A stretch of DNA of 64,000 nucleotides from Pseudoalteromonas sp. S2755 (GTDB lineage: Bacteria > Pseudomonadota > Gammaproteobacteria > Enterobacterales > Alteromonadaceae): contig NZ_PNDS01000140.1 of the NCBI RefSeq assembly GCF_005886535.1, positions 1 through 64,000 of the forward strand, given 5' to 3'. Position 1 is the stretch's first letter; the number at the start of each line of letters is the position of its first letter. Below the pieces are notes generated by a model. It was not told the origin of the DNA, did not search any database, and saw only the letters and a program-made list of their open reading frames with translations. The translations under genes and the position numbers were made by a program. Below are positions 41,373 through 50,526 of this stretch, piece after piece.

Positions 41373-43598
41373 TTGCAGCTGCCATCTACTTGGATTCTGA
41401 TATGTTTTGGAATAATTCTGGGTTGCTTCAGTGCGGTATTTCTTCTCGACAATTGGCGATTAGCCGCAATAAGCATATTCCTCTACTTCATGGGCCGCTA
41501 TTCTAAGCTTTTTTGTCCTATATTGGCAGGGTTTATTTTAGGGATTTCCATTGTTCTTAGCCATTACTTTGTTTTTTATCAGTTAAAAACACCAGAAATG
41601 TGGCAATCGCAGCCTGTAACTGCTTCGGGTAAAGTTATTGAGGTTGATAATTCTGTGATTGGTGAAGCGTTAAAGGTACAGCTAGAGCAAGTTGACGGCT
41701 ATCAGTTTGCGCGTTGGCGTACGGTAAATGCAAAGCTTTATCGTGACTCATCAGCGCCTATATTGACAGTTGGCGACCACATTGAGTTTACGGTAAAGCT
41801 TAAGCGTTATCGTAGCCGAGTTAATATCGGACTTTTTAACGCTGAATTGCATGCGTTTAGAAAGCACATGTATTTTAAGGGCAGCATCAAAACAATCAAT
41901 TTGGTAGTGAAGGACACTACGTGGCGAAATAACTACCGCTTATTCATAGATAAAAAGCTAAACGGGCTCAGTTATGCTTGGCTGTATTATATTTTGTTAA
42001 CCGGCGATACAAGCAAAGTCGACTTTGAAAACAAAACACAATTTAGAAGTCTAGGTTTGAGCCATTTGTTAGCGATTTCAGGGCTGCATATCGGGATGGT
42101 ATTTGCCATCGCGTTTTTGCTGATAAAAGTCGTGCTGTATTGTATCCCGGTAATAATCTCCCAGGCAGCCAACTTGCATCAGTGGTGTTTAGTTTTTGCA
42201 TTACTGTTGTGTTTTGGATACGTCATTCTCTGCGGCTACAGTGTATCGGCGACTCGAGCTGTGATCATGGCAATGGTATGGGTTGCCTGTTACCTCTTTG
42301 CTGTGCGACTTAAAGCGCTTCAAGTGTTAACGGTTGCGTTGACAATCGTCTTGGCGGTAGACCCGTTTTCGCTACTTAATCCTGGTTTATATTATTCCTT
42401 TTTTGCGGTTGCTATCATCGTAACGTTAGTGACAAAAGTTGGTCGAGGTATAGGTGCAAAACTGCTTGCGTTAATTAAGTTGCAGCTTGCGTTATTTATC
42501 TGCCTGTTGCCACTTAACCTATATTTCTTTTCTGGTGCGAGTATTATCTCACTGGTTGCGAACATCATGGTGATCCCGTTGATTTCTGTGGTTGTATTTC
42601 CGCTACTACTGCTTCATGTTACTGCGTTGCACGCTATTGGTTGGCAACTTCCACTTCACTTAGTTGATAATGGTTTAGTGGCTCTTTTTGAGCTGTTGCA
42701 AAGCGCTCCTCTAAGTTGGGTAGATATACCCAGCGTTTCGTCCGTGTTTCTCATAACCAGCTACTTAAGTGCTTTGTTGCTTTTTTTATTCAGAGATTAT
42801 CTCGGTTTATTACCTGTATTATTTTTCCTTGTTCAGTATCAATTTCGAGTTTATCCACTATGGCAAATCGATATCTTTGACGTGGGTCACGGAACGGCAG
42901 TGTTAGTTTCTCGTGATAACAAAGGGCTGCTCTATGATGTGGGGGCTAAGTATTTTGGTTATTTTTCGATGTTCGAGTTTGTGATCAAACCCTATCTTTT
43001 AAATAATCGAATTACGCTGCAAGATACCATCATTAGTCATAACGATGGTGACCATAATGGTGGCGTTGACGACCTCATTGCTTTTGATGGCGGGAAGTCG
43101 TTACAGCGTTTTCACCCAGCAAGTGTTGCTGATAGTTGTGTGCTAGGAATGCATCAATTTCAGGGACTAGAGGTATCTGTGATCTGGCCTCAAGAAATGT
43201 CGAACAATGACAACAATAACTCTTGTGTGGTTCGTATCTCTGATGGGCAGTTTACGCTTTTATTACCAGGAGATATTGAGAAAGTCATTGAAGCTAAGTT
43301 ACTTACTCTAGAAAAAGAAGCACTCAAAGCCGACATTTTACTGGTTCCACACCATGGTAGTGGCAGCTCTTCAAGCGAGCAGTTTATTCAAGCAGTTGAC
43401 CCGGATATTGCGATATTTTCTCGTGCCTTTTATTCGCCTTGGAAAATTCCCAATGAGAACGTGATTGAAAGATACCAAAGAGTAGGGAGCACGCTATTGG
43501 ATACCGCCTTAGATGGCCATATAAAGATCTCAATTTTTGCTCAAGAAATCACAGTTGAACGAGCTCGAGAAGTGGAAAATTACTGGTTTCTCAGATAA
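41352..43598 (+). CDS. comEC: ComEC/Rec2 family DNA-internalisation channel
   Basis: A 748-residue inner-membrane protein for uptake of single-stranded DNA during transformation. An N-terminal helix group and OB-like soluble domain (about 60-180) are followed by the competence domain with many membrane helices (about 205-490; LGLSHLLAISGLHIGMVFA is the family hallmark) and a C-terminal metallo-beta-lactamase-like domain (about 510-740) with GHGTAVLV, SHNDGDHNGG and LLVPHHGSGSS. The start is uncertain: a TTG at 41352 overlaps the divergent DUF2062 gene, and another TTG lies at 41373. msbA and lpxK follow. Confidence 0.92.
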   Translation: MNRFFRHLQLPSTWILICFGIILGCFSAVFLLDNWRLAAISIFLYFMGRYSKLFCPILAGFILGISIVLSHYFVFYQLKTPEMWQSQPVTASGKVIEVDNSVIGEALKVQLEQVDGYQFARWRTVNAKLYRDSSAPILTVGDHIEFTVKLKRYRSRVNIGLFNAELHAFRKHMYFKGSIKTINLVVKDTTWRNNYRLFIDKKLNGLSYAWLYYILLTGDTSKVDFENKTQFRSLGLSHLLAISGLHIGMVFAIAFLLIKVVLYCIPVIISQAANLHQWCLVFALLLCFGYVILCGYSVSATRAVIMAMVWVACYLFAVRLKALQVLTVALTIVLAVDPFSLLNPGLYYSFFAVAIIVTLVTKVGRGIGAKLLALIKLQLALFICLLPLNLYFFSGASIISLVANIMVIPLISVVVFPLLLLHVTALHAIGWQLPLHLVDNGLVALFELLQSAPLSWVDIPSVSSVFLITSYLSALLLFLFRDYLGLLPVLFFLVQYQFRVYPLWQIDIFDVGHGTAVLVSRDNKGLLYDVGAKYFGYFSMFEFVIKPYLLNNRITLQDTIISHNDGDHNGGVDDLIAFDGGKSLQRFHPASVADSCVLGMHQFQGLEVSVIWPQEMSNNDNNNSCVVRISDGQFTLLLPGDIEKVIEAKLLTLEKEALKADILLVPHHGSGSSSSEQFIQAVDPDIAIFSRAFYSPWKIPNENVIERYQRVGSTLLDTALDGHIKISIFAQEITVERAREVENYWFLR

Positions 43599-43660
43599 TC
43601 CATTCAGTTTTAACGATTTGAAAGTTACAATAATGCCATATAGAAAAGTAGAGGCTGGCA

Positions 43661-45400
43661 ATGCAACCAACCGACAAGCAGATTTACGCTAGATTATTTA
43701 GCTATGTAAAAGACTTTAAACTCGCTGCCGTATTTTCAGTAATTGGCATGATAGGGTACGCTGCGATGGACGCTTCGTTCGTTGCCTTAATGGATCCATT
43801 TATCGATGAGGGTCTCACTGCAGGCAATCGCGATGTACTAAAACTAGCGCCCTTTGTTGTCATCGCGTTAGTTATTGGTCGCGGTATATTTAACTATATG
43901 GCATCGTATTGCTTGTCTTATGTTGGGTCTCAGGTTGTTCGCACTTTGCGACAGCAACTATTTGAACACATGTTGTATCTACCCGTGTCGTTTCATGATC
44001 AACACTCTAATGGCGAACTGATATCAAAAATCACTTTTGACACAGAGCAAGTACAGCAAGCCGTCACTAAGGCGCTTCAAGTGCTGATCCGTGAAGGTGC
44101 ATTTGTGTTTTTCTTACTTATCACGATGTTTTATGCAAGTTGGCAGCTCTCGCTTATTTTCTTAGTTGTGGTACCAATCGTGGCGGTGATAGTTACGGTG
44201 GTGTCCAAGCGTTTTAAGAAAATTTCCAAGAATATTCAAGATGCGATGGGAGAAGTGACGAAAAGCTCTGAGCAAATGATGGCGGGTCATAAAGTTATTC
44301 ATGGGTTTGGTGGTCAAGATAAAACCATCTCTCACTTTGCTAAAGTTAATAATCATAATCGCCAGCAACGCGTAAAAATGGATGCGACTAAAGCGCTGAG
44401 CGTGTCTATCATCCAAATCATAGCGGCGAGCGCAATGGCGGTGATACTCGCGATTGTCGCAATGCCTTCTATGGTAGATAAAATTTCATCGGGCACCTTT
44501 GTCACTTTGATCACCTCTATGATGATGATGCTGCGTCCTTTAAAACAACTTGCCAATGTGAATAGCGACTTACAACGCGGGATCTCTGCAGCGAAAAGTG
44601 TGTTTGCGGTGATTGATCTTGAAAAAGAAAAGGACACTGGCACGCAGTCTTTATCTCGTGCTCAAGGTAACCTAAAAGTCAAAGACTTAACCTTTACTTA
44701 TCCATCTAAAAACGATCCGGTAATTGAGTCATTAAACCTTGAAATCAAAGCTGGGCAGAGCATTGCGTTGGTTGGTAGAAGTGGCTCAGGAAAATCAACG
44801 ATTTCTAATCTCTTACCGCGTTACTATGATATTGAAGCGGGCAGAATCGAGTTAGATGGTACGAATATAAATGATTACCAGCTTGCGGATCTACGCGCGC
44901 AGTTTTCCATCGTGTCGCAGCAAGTGGTGTTGTTTAACGACACCATTGCAAACAATATTATGTACTCGTTAAAGCAACCCTTATCGCAAGAAGCCCTCGA
45001 AAAAGTAGCAAAACAAGCCCACGTCTGGGAGTTTGTTAAAGATCTTCCTGAGGGCCTAAATACTGTTGTTGGTGAAAATGGCGTGATGCTTTCTGGCGGA
45101 CAACGACAACGTATCGCCATCGCGCGTGCTATCGTAAAAGATGCACCAATCCTCATTTTAGATGAAGCCACATCAGCACTAGACACGGAATCTGAGCGTT
45201 TGATCCAACAAGCGTTAGAAGAGCTAATGGCCGACAAGACAACCATAGTAATTGCCCATCGGTTATCGACAATCGAGCGTTGCGACTGCATCTATGTGCT
45301 AGATAAAGGCAAGATCATCGAACAAGGCAAGCATGCTGAATTGGTCGCGCAGGAAGGGGTTTATCATGCACTTTGCAAAATGCAGTTTGGTGAGCAATAA
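43661..45400 (+). CDS. msbA: Lipid A export permease/ATP-binding protein MsbA
   Basis: MsbA flips lipid A-core across the inner membrane. The 579-residue half-transporter has six membrane helices (about 18-300) followed by an ABC domain with Walker A GRSGSGKST (about 372-380), signature LSGGQRQRIAIARA and Walker B ILILDEATSALD. E. coli MsbA is 582 residues. lpxK begins at the base right after its stop codon, matching the E. coli ycaI(comEC)-msbA-lpxK order. Confidence 0.97.
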   Translation: MQPTDKQIYARLFSYVKDFKLAAVFSVIGMIGYAAMDASFVALMDPFIDEGLTAGNRDVLKLAPFVVIALVIGRGIFNYMASYCLSYVGSQVVRTLRQQLFEHMLYLPVSFHDQHSNGELISKITFDTEQVQQAVTKALQVLIREGAFVFFLLITMFYASWQLSLIFLVVVPIVAVIVTVVSKRFKKISKNIQDAMGEVTKSSEQMMAGHKVIHGFGGQDKTISHFAKVNNHNRQQRVKMDATKALSVSIIQIIAASAMAVILAIVAMPSMVDKISSGTFVTLITSMMMMLRPLKQLANVNSDLQRGISAAKSVFAVIDLEKEKDTGTQSLSRAQGNLKVKDLTFTYPSKNDPVIESLNLEIKAGQSIALVGRSGSGKSTISNLLPRYYDIEAGRIELDGTNINDYQLADLRAQFSIVSQQVVLFNDTIANNIMYSLKQPLSQEALEKVAKQAHVWEFVKDLPEGLNTVVGENGVMLSGGQRQRIAIARAIVKDAPILILDEATSALDTESERLIQQALEELMADKTTIVIAHRLSTIERCDCIYVLDKGKIIEQGKHAELVAQEGVYHALCKMQFGEQ

Positions 45401-46384
45401 ATGGCATCAAAAATAGAGCAAAGTTGGTATAAAAAAGCGGGCATACTAACACTATTATTGCTTCCGTTAAGCCTGATATTCGGGCTTATTAGCTCGATAA
45501 GAAAGGGGCTTTATAAACTCGGTTTTTGCTCCGCGTATCGCTCGCCTGTTCCGGTTATTATTGTCGGTAACATCAGTGTGGGCGGTAATGGCAAAACGCC
45601 ATTTGTGCTTTGGTTAGTCCCTTTTCTTGAAAAGCTTGGTTTTAAGGTTGGGGTGATCAGTCGAGGCTACGGTGCGAAACCTAGCTCAACCCCGTTTTTG
45701 GTCACTGAAGCGACCTCAACGGAAGAGGGCGGTGATGAACCTTGTTTACTCGCCAAACGATTGAAATGCCCAGTGATGATTGGTGCTGATAGACAAGCCA
45801 GTATTGAGAAATTATTGGATAGTAGCGATGTAAACATCATCGTCAGCGACGATGGGCTACAGCACTATAAATTGGCGCGAGATATTGAATTCTGTATTGT
45901 TGATGCTGAACGGCGCTTTGGGAATGGCTTGTGGATGCCAGCAGGGCCCCTTAGGGAGTTACCTAAGCGTATTCAGAGTGTCGATCTTGCCGTATATAAT
46001 GGTGGGTGCGAAAGTTACTCCTATACGCTAGAGGCGGTTGGTTTTTTTCGTGTTACAGATGATAGTCCAGCATCCAATATTGAAATGGCTGGTGCTTCAG
46101 TCTGTGCTATCGGCAATCCCGTGCGATTTGAAAATACGCTACGAGATAGGGGGATTGTTCTGAGTGAAAGCCTACATTTTGCGGACCATCATCCATATCA
46201 AGCGTCCGACTTCTCGCAAATCGATAACGGCGCTATTTTTATGACAGAGAAAGATGCGGTAAAGTGTCGCACATTTGCAAAAGATAATTGGTATTACCTC
46301 AAAGTAGATGCCAAACCTACATCAGCGCTTGAAAAAGCGGTATTAAATTTACTTAAAAAGAAAGAGATTTATCATGGCCTTTGA
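45401..46384 (+). CDS. lpxK: Tetraacyldisaccharide 4'-kinase LpxK
   Basis: LpxK phosphorylates the lipid A precursor at the 4' position at the inner membrane. The 327-residue protein (E. coli 328) has an N-terminal membrane anchor (about residues 13-32), a Walker A VGNISVGGNGKTP (about 53-65), the DDGLQHYKLARDIEF segment and a late MTEKDAVKC motif. It directly abuts msbA and its end overlaps the Trm112-like gene by 11 bases. Confidence 0.96.
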   Translation: MASKIEQSWYKKAGILTLLLLPLSLIFGLISSIRKGLYKLGFCSAYRSPVPVIIVGNISVGGNGKTPFVLWLVPFLEKLGFKVGVISRGYGAKPSSTPFLVTEATSTEEGGDEPCLLAKRLKCPVMIGADRQASIEKLLDSSDVNIIVSDDGLQHYKLARDIEFCIVDAERRFGNGLWMPAGPLRELPKRIQSVDLAVYNGGCESYSYTLEAVGFFRVTDDSPASNIEMAGASVCAIGNPVRFENTLRDRGIVLSESLHFADHHPYQASDFSQIDNGAIFMTEKDAVKCRTFAKDNWYYLKVDAKPTSALEKAVLNLLKKKEIYHGL

Positions 46385-46571
46385 TACCAAATTACTAGAA
46401 ATAATTGCCTGCCCAGTATGTAAAGGCAAATTGAGATATGACAAAGAAAACAAAGAGTTGATCAGCACAGCAGCTAAGCTTGCGTATCCAATTAAAGACG
46501 ACATTCCTGTGTTATTGGAAAACGAAGCGCGCGAGCTGAGCAGCGATGAGGTTGAGCAGTGGAATTCGTAG
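46374..46571 (+). CDS. ycaR: Trm112 family protein (YcaR)
   Basis: A 65-residue zinc-ribbon-type protein with IIACPVCKGKLRYD at the N-terminus and LAYPIKDDIPVLLENEAREL at the C-terminus, the standard UPF0434/Trm112 pattern. Only one CxxC pair is present, as in E. coli YcaR, so zinc binding is doubtful. Trm112 proteins activate methyltransferases in eukaryotes and archaea. The bacterial role is unclear. It overlaps lpxK by 11 bases and kdsB by 13, as in the E. coli lpxK-ycaR-kdsB cluster. Confidence 0.92.
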   Translation: MAFDTKLLEIIACPVCKGKLRYDKENKELISTAAKLAYPIKDDIPVLLENEARELSSDEVEQWNS

Positions 46572-47320
46572 TCGTTATTCCGGCGCGTTACGCTTCAAGC
46601 CGGCTGCCTGGTAAACCGCTTGCTGATATCGGCGGCAAACCAATGATCCAGCGTGTTTACGAACAGGCGATTCAATCTGGCGCTGCAGCGGTTTATATCG
46701 CAACCGATCACAGTGCGGTATTTGAGGCAGCGCAACACTTCACTGATAATGTGCTTATGACGCGTGAAGATCATCAATCTGGTACTGAGCGACTCGCCGA
46801 AGTTGTTGAACAACTGGGGCTGAACGAACAAACCTTGGTGGTCAATGTACAAGGTGATGAGCCACTGTTAGAGCCTGATAACATCGCACAAGTGGCAGCA
46901 CTACTGCATCATTCTGATGCACCGATGGCGACTTTGTGCGTTGATGTGGAAGATGTAGAAGAGGTGTTAAATCCGAATGCGGTGAAAGTGGTGTCTGATA
47001 TTCAAGACAACGCACTGTATTTCTCTCGCTCGTCTATTCCGTTTCAGCGCGACAGTATGTTAACGCTCGACAAAAATAACATTCCAGTGAGTCACTTTAA
47101 ACGTCATGTTGGCATATATGCTTATCGTGCGGGCTTTATTCAAACCTATTTATCGCTAAGTGTTTCACCGCTAGAGTTGCAAGAGTCACTAGAGCAGCTA
47201 CGCGTGCTGTATCATGGATACAAAATTAAGGTCGCTAAAGCGGCTAAGCCAGTGCATGCAGGAGTCGATACTCCCGAAGATTTGGCACGAGTTCAAGAGA
47301 TACTGAATGGAAAAGTATAA
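46559..47320 (+). CDS. kdsB: 3-deoxy-manno-octulosonate cytidylyltransferase KdsB
   Basis: KdsB makes CMP-Kdo, the donor for the first core sugar of lipopolysaccharide. The 253-residue protein begins EFVVVIPARYASSRLPGKPL and carries DHQSGTERLAEVVE, VNVQGDEPLLEP and the late GVDTPEDLARV, all typical. The start is GTG, inside the end of the Trm112-like gene, and GAGG lies about 8 bases before it. It overlaps the following pseudouridine synthase gene by 14 bases. Confidence 0.96.
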   Translation: MEFVVVIPARYASSRLPGKPLADIGGKPMIQRVYEQAIQSGAAAVYIATDHSAVFEAAQHFTDNVLMTREDHQSGTERLAEVVEQLGLNEQTLVVNVQGDEPLLEPDNIAQVAALLHHSDAPMATLCVDVEDVEEVLNPNAVKVVSDIQDNALYFSRSSIPFQRDSMLTLDKNNIPVSHFKRHVGIYAYRAGFIQTYLSLSVSPLELQESLEQLRVLYHGYKIKVAKAAKPVHAGVDTPEDLARVQEILNGKV

Positions 47321-47972
47321 GCTCATTGCAGACGAGGCAGACTATGTAGTTGCATACAAACCTCAAGGTGTGAGCTTCCATAGTGAGGATGGTGCAGGTT
47401 TTGTTGCCTTACTGACGGAGCAATTAGGCTATCCCTTATTTGCGGTTCACCGCCTTGATAAAGTCACATCGGGACTCATTCTTTTAGCGAAATCTAGCGA
47501 GGCTGCAAAGCAGTTGACGAGCCTGTTTTCCGCCCGAAAAATAGATAAATTTTACTTGGCGTTAGTCAGTGCTAAACCGAAGAAAAAGCAAGGCTGGATA
47601 AAAGGTGATATGGCTAAGTCGCGTAGAGGCACTTATAAACTGGTTAAAACTAAGCTAAATCCTGCGGTGACTCGATTTTATTCATGCTCTGTTGCGAGCA
47701 ACCTACGCGCTTGTATCGTTAAACCGTTTAGCGGTAAAACACACCAAATTCGCGTGGCACTAAAAAGTATCGGTGCGCCAATTTTAGGTGATTTAGCCTA
47801 TAGTGGAGAGCCTGCTGATAGAACGTATCTTCACGCATTTTGCCTTGAATTTGAGTGGCAAGGTAACCATCAACGTTATCAAGCGGCGCCTGAAGGTGAG
47901 GGTGCATTTGGCCATTTATTGGCACATGAAATCTTTGCAAGTTGGCAAAATCCAAGTCAATTAGAGTGGTAA
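47307..47972 (+). CDS. RluA-family RNA pseudouridine synthase
   Basis: A 221-residue protein with a single catalytic domain and no S4 domain. HRLDKVTSGLILLAK (about residues 48-62) contains the catalytic aspartate, KFYLALVSA is the second family motif, and PFSGKTHQIRVALKSIGAPILGDLAY the third. It resembles the short TIGR01621-type branch of RluA-like enzymes. The modified RNA site is not predictable from sequence. The start overlaps the end of kdsB by 14 bases, and tcdA begins two bases after its stop codon. Confidence 0.85.
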   Translation: MEKYKLIADEADYVVAYKPQGVSFHSEDGAGFVALLTEQLGYPLFAVHRLDKVTSGLILLAKSSEAAKQLTSLFSARKIDKFYLALVSAKPKKKQGWIKGDMAKSRRGTYKLVKTKLNPAVTRFYSCSVASNLRACIVKPFSGKTHQIRVALKSIGAPILGDLAYSGEPADRTYLHAFCLEFEWQGNHQRYQAAPEGEGAFGHLLAHEIFASWQNPSQLEW

Positions 47973-47973
47973 C

Positions 47974-48771
47974 ATGACGGATTCGAATAGAGAACTAAGA
48001 TTTGGCGGCATTGGTCGGTTATACGGTAACGCCGAGTTAGAAGCATTAAGTAAAGCACACTTTTGTGTCATTGGTATTGGTGGCGTTGGCAGCTGGGCTG
48101 TAGAAGCGCTAGTGAGAACGGGCGTAGGTAAGATAACGCTTATCGATATGGATGATATTTGTGTAACTAACATTAACCGCCAGTTACATGCTCATAGCGA
48201 AAGTATCGGCATGCAAAAGATTGAAGCAATGCGAGATCGCTGTCTTGCTATTAACCCAGATTGTGAAGTTACCTTGATCGATGATTTTTTGATGTTAGAT
48301 AACATTAGAGATTACATTCAAGGCTTTGATTATGTTATCGACTGTATCGACGCAGTTAAAGAGAAAGCGGCGCTAATCGCGCATTGTAAGCGTAATAAAA
48401 TACCGGTGATCACCACAGGAGGTGCAGGTGGTCAAACCGATCCGAGCCAGATCCAATATGGGGATGTGGCAAAGACAACCCATGATCCGCTGCTGGCAAA
48501 AGTACGTTATATTCTCAGAAAACAATATAATTTTAGCGATAATCCAAAACGTAAATTTGGCGTGGATTGTGTGTATTCCACAGAGCAACTCGTTTACCCA
48601 AGTACCGACGGCACCGTGTGCAAGGCAAAGCAACAAGCTGAAGGTGGGAAAAATATGGACTGCGCGACCGGGTTTGGCTCTGCTACTATGGTAACCGGGA
48701 GTTTTGGTTTTTTTGCGGCGTCCAAAGCAATACGCAAGTACCTAGATAAACAAAACAAAAACAGCGAATAA
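47974..48771 (+). CDS. tcdA: tRNA threonylcarbamoyladenosine dehydratase TcdA (CsdL)
   Basis: An E1-like ThiF-family enzyme that uses ATP to cyclise t6A37 to ct6A in tRNAs reading ANN codons. The 265 residues include the nucleotide-binding GIGGVGSWAVEALVRTG (about residues 34-50), LIDMDDICVTNINRQ, the DCIDAVKEKAALI segment and the late GSATMVTGSFGFFAA. In E. coli it forms a cluster and a functional unit with the cysteine desulfurase CsdA and the sulfur acceptor CsdE. Here csdA and csdE are next to it but on the opposite strand. Confidence 0.94.
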   Translation: MTDSNRELRFGGIGRLYGNAELEALSKAHFCVIGIGGVGSWAVEALVRTGVGKITLIDMDDICVTNINRQLHAHSESIGMQKIEAMRDRCLAINPDCEVTLIDDFLMLDNIRDYIQGFDYVIDCIDAVKEKAALIAHCKRNKIPVITTGGAGGQTDPSQIQYGDVAKTTHDPLLAKVRYILRKQYNFSDNPKRKFGVDCVYSTEQLVYPSTDGTVCKAKQQAEGGKNMDCATGFGSATMVTGSFGFFAASKAIRKYLDKQNKNSE

Positions 48772-48773
48772 GT

Positions 48774-48789
48774 GTGCTCGTTCGAGCAC
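48774..48789. terminator. Terminator-like hairpin between tcdA and csdE
   Basis: The perfect inverted repeat GTGCTCG-TT-CGAGCAC lies between the convergent stop codons. T-runs nearby are weak, so termination in either direction may be partial. Confidence 0.45.
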
Positions 48790-48800
48790 CTTATATCACT

Positions 48801-49208
48801 TTATTTTAATAACTCCGCCTTTGCTTGGATCTGTTCAACAATCGCACGTATACCATTACCTCTTGATGGGCTTAGGTGAGCAATTAATCCAAGCGACTCA
48901 AACAGTTCATAAGCATTAAACTGACTTGCTTGCTCTGGCGTTTTACTTGCGTACGCTGCAATGATGATTGCAAGTAATCCTTTGACAATACGCGTATCTG
49001 AGTCAGCAATGAGTACGAGCTGCTGCGCGTTTTCATCTAAATCCAGATAGAGCCAAACTTTACTATCACAGCCTGACACTAACGCTGAGTCGACTTTCAG
49101 CGCATCAGGAAGCGCTGGAAGTTGTTTACCTAGCAGCATAATTTCACGGTACTTGGCTTGCCAGCCATGACTTTCAGATAATTTTTTTGTGATATGTTCA
49201 ATATTCAT
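48801..49208 (-). CDS. csdE: SufE-family sulfur acceptor CsdE
   Basis: A 135-residue SufE-fold protein that takes persulfide sulfur from its cysteine desulfurase partner. The active cysteine is Cys47 in VSGCDSKVWLYLDL, and the C-terminal FESLGLIAHLSPSRGNGIRAIV is the conserved end. The gene lies 4 bases after csdA and converges on tcdA, so CsdE rather than SufE is the better name. No SufBCD genes are near. Confidence 0.9.
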   Translation of the reverse strand: MNIEHITKKLSESHGWQAKYREIMLLGKQLPALPDALKVDSALVSGCDSKVWLYLDLDENAQQLVLIADSDTRIVKGLLAIIIAAYASKTPEQASQFNAYELFESLGLIAHLSPSRGNGIRAIVEQIQAKAELLK

Positions 49209-49212
49209 AAGT

Positions 49213-50424
49213 TTAATCTAATAATTCTATTGTGGCATTTAACGCATTAATAAAATGCTCAATATCATCTTGGTTATTATAAAAAGCCAAACTTGCACGC
49301 ACTGTCCCGTTAACCTTGAGCATTTTCATTAGAGGCTGAGTACAATGGTGTCCGCTTCTGACTGCTACGCCGTATGTATTGAGTAGTGTGGCAAGATCGT
49401 AGTGATGCTCGCTTTTATAGTTAAAACTGACTACGCCAACATTGTTTTGTGTATCGCCATAAACCGTGATGCCTTCAATCTGTTTTAGCTTTTCTAAAAG
49501 GGCGTGGTAGAGCGTTTGCTCATATCGTTGAAGTGCACTGGGATCAATCTCGTTTATATAATCTATCGCTGCAGCAAAACCGATAACGCCAGAAATATTG
49601 GGCGTGCCGGGCTCAAACTTACCAGGTGCCTCTCGATAGCTGGATCGCTCGAAGCTCACTTCTCTTATCATTTCGCCGCCGGTTTTGTATACGGGGAGCG
49701 CATTTAGTTGCTGGTATTTACCATAAAGTCCGCCGACACCTGTTGGTCCAAGCGCTTTATGAGCTGAAAAAACATAAAAGTCGCAATCCAGTGCCTTCAG
49801 ATCAGGCCTTAAATGCAGTAAAGACTGAGCGCCGTCGATAACCGTGATAGTACCTATGGCCTTGCAAACCGAGATGAGCGATTCAATTGGGTGAATATTC
49901 CCAAGTGCGTTTGAAACATGGCCCATCGCTAACACATCAGGTTTATGCTGCTTTAACAGCGCAATAGCGCCTTGCTCATCGAGGACGCCGTCTAACATAG
50001 GTAACACTAGTAAAGTTGCGCCAGTACGCTGACAAGCTTCTTGCCAAGGCACTATATTAGCGTGATGTTCGAAGGGACTGATGGCAATGACGCTGTCTGA
50101 ATTGAAGCATGCACTCAGGCCATAAGCCAATAAATTTAGTGATTCAGTTGCGCCGCTGGTCCATACTATTTCTCGTGTTTCTACATTTAAAAAACTGGCA
50201 ATTGTTTCTCGGGCACTTTCGTAGCGAACGGTGGCGTTTTCACTCAGCGTGTGTAAACCTCTATGTACGTTTGAATTCTCATCTTGATAAAAAGTTTTTA
50301 TGACATCGATGACTTTGTTCGGTTTTTGCGCAGTTGCAGCGGAGTCAAGATAGCAAAGCGGCTGTCCATCAAGTTGTTTGTTCAAAATTGGAAAGTCGTT
50401 GCGCAGAGATTGAATGTCAGTCAT
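49213..50424 (-). CDS. csdA: Cysteine desulfurase, group II (CsdA/SufS type)
   Basis: A PLP enzyme that converts cysteine to alanine and a protein-bound persulfide. The 403-residue protein has the PLP lysine in FSAHKALGPTGVGGLYG (about residue 225), the HxxN-type segment EHHANIVPWQEAC, and the active-site cysteine in RSGHHCTQPLMKML (about residue 360). Length and motifs fit both SufS and CsdA. The neighbouring csdE and tcdA point to CsdA. A weak AGG precedes the ATG. Confidence 0.92.
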   Translation of the reverse strand: MTDIQSLRNDFPILNKQLDGQPLCYLDSAATAQKPNKVIDVIKTFYQDENSNVHRGLHTLSENATVRYESARETIASFLNVETREIVWTSGATESLNLLAYGLSACFNSDSVIAISPFEHHANIVPWQEACQRTGATLLVLPMLDGVLDEQGAIALLKQHKPDVLAMGHVSNALGNIHPIESLISVCKAIGTITVIDGAQSLLHLRPDLKALDCDFYVFSAHKALGPTGVGGLYGKYQQLNALPVYKTGGEMIREVSFERSSYREAPGKFEPGTPNISGVIGFAAAIDYINEIDPSALQRYEQTLYHALLEKLKQIEGITVYGDTQNNVGVVSFNYKSEHHYDLATLLNTYGVAVRSGHHCTQPLMKMLKVNGTVRASLAFYNNQDDIEHFINALNATIELLD

Positions 50425-50482
50425 AACGTACCTGAGTTAATTGAGCTGCGCGATTCTAACGAATACGCGACGATATTAAAAC

Positions 50483-50509
50483 AAAAAAGGCCGCATTAAG
50501 CGGCCTTTT
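50483..50509 (-). terminator. Intrinsic terminator after gltA
   Basis: On the minus strand the stem GGCCGC / GCGGCC (with A/T extension) is followed by TTTTTT. It starts about 18 bases after the gltA stop codon and lies in the short gap before csdA. Confidence 0.9.
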
Positions 50510-50526
50510 CAAACACAATAACGAGA

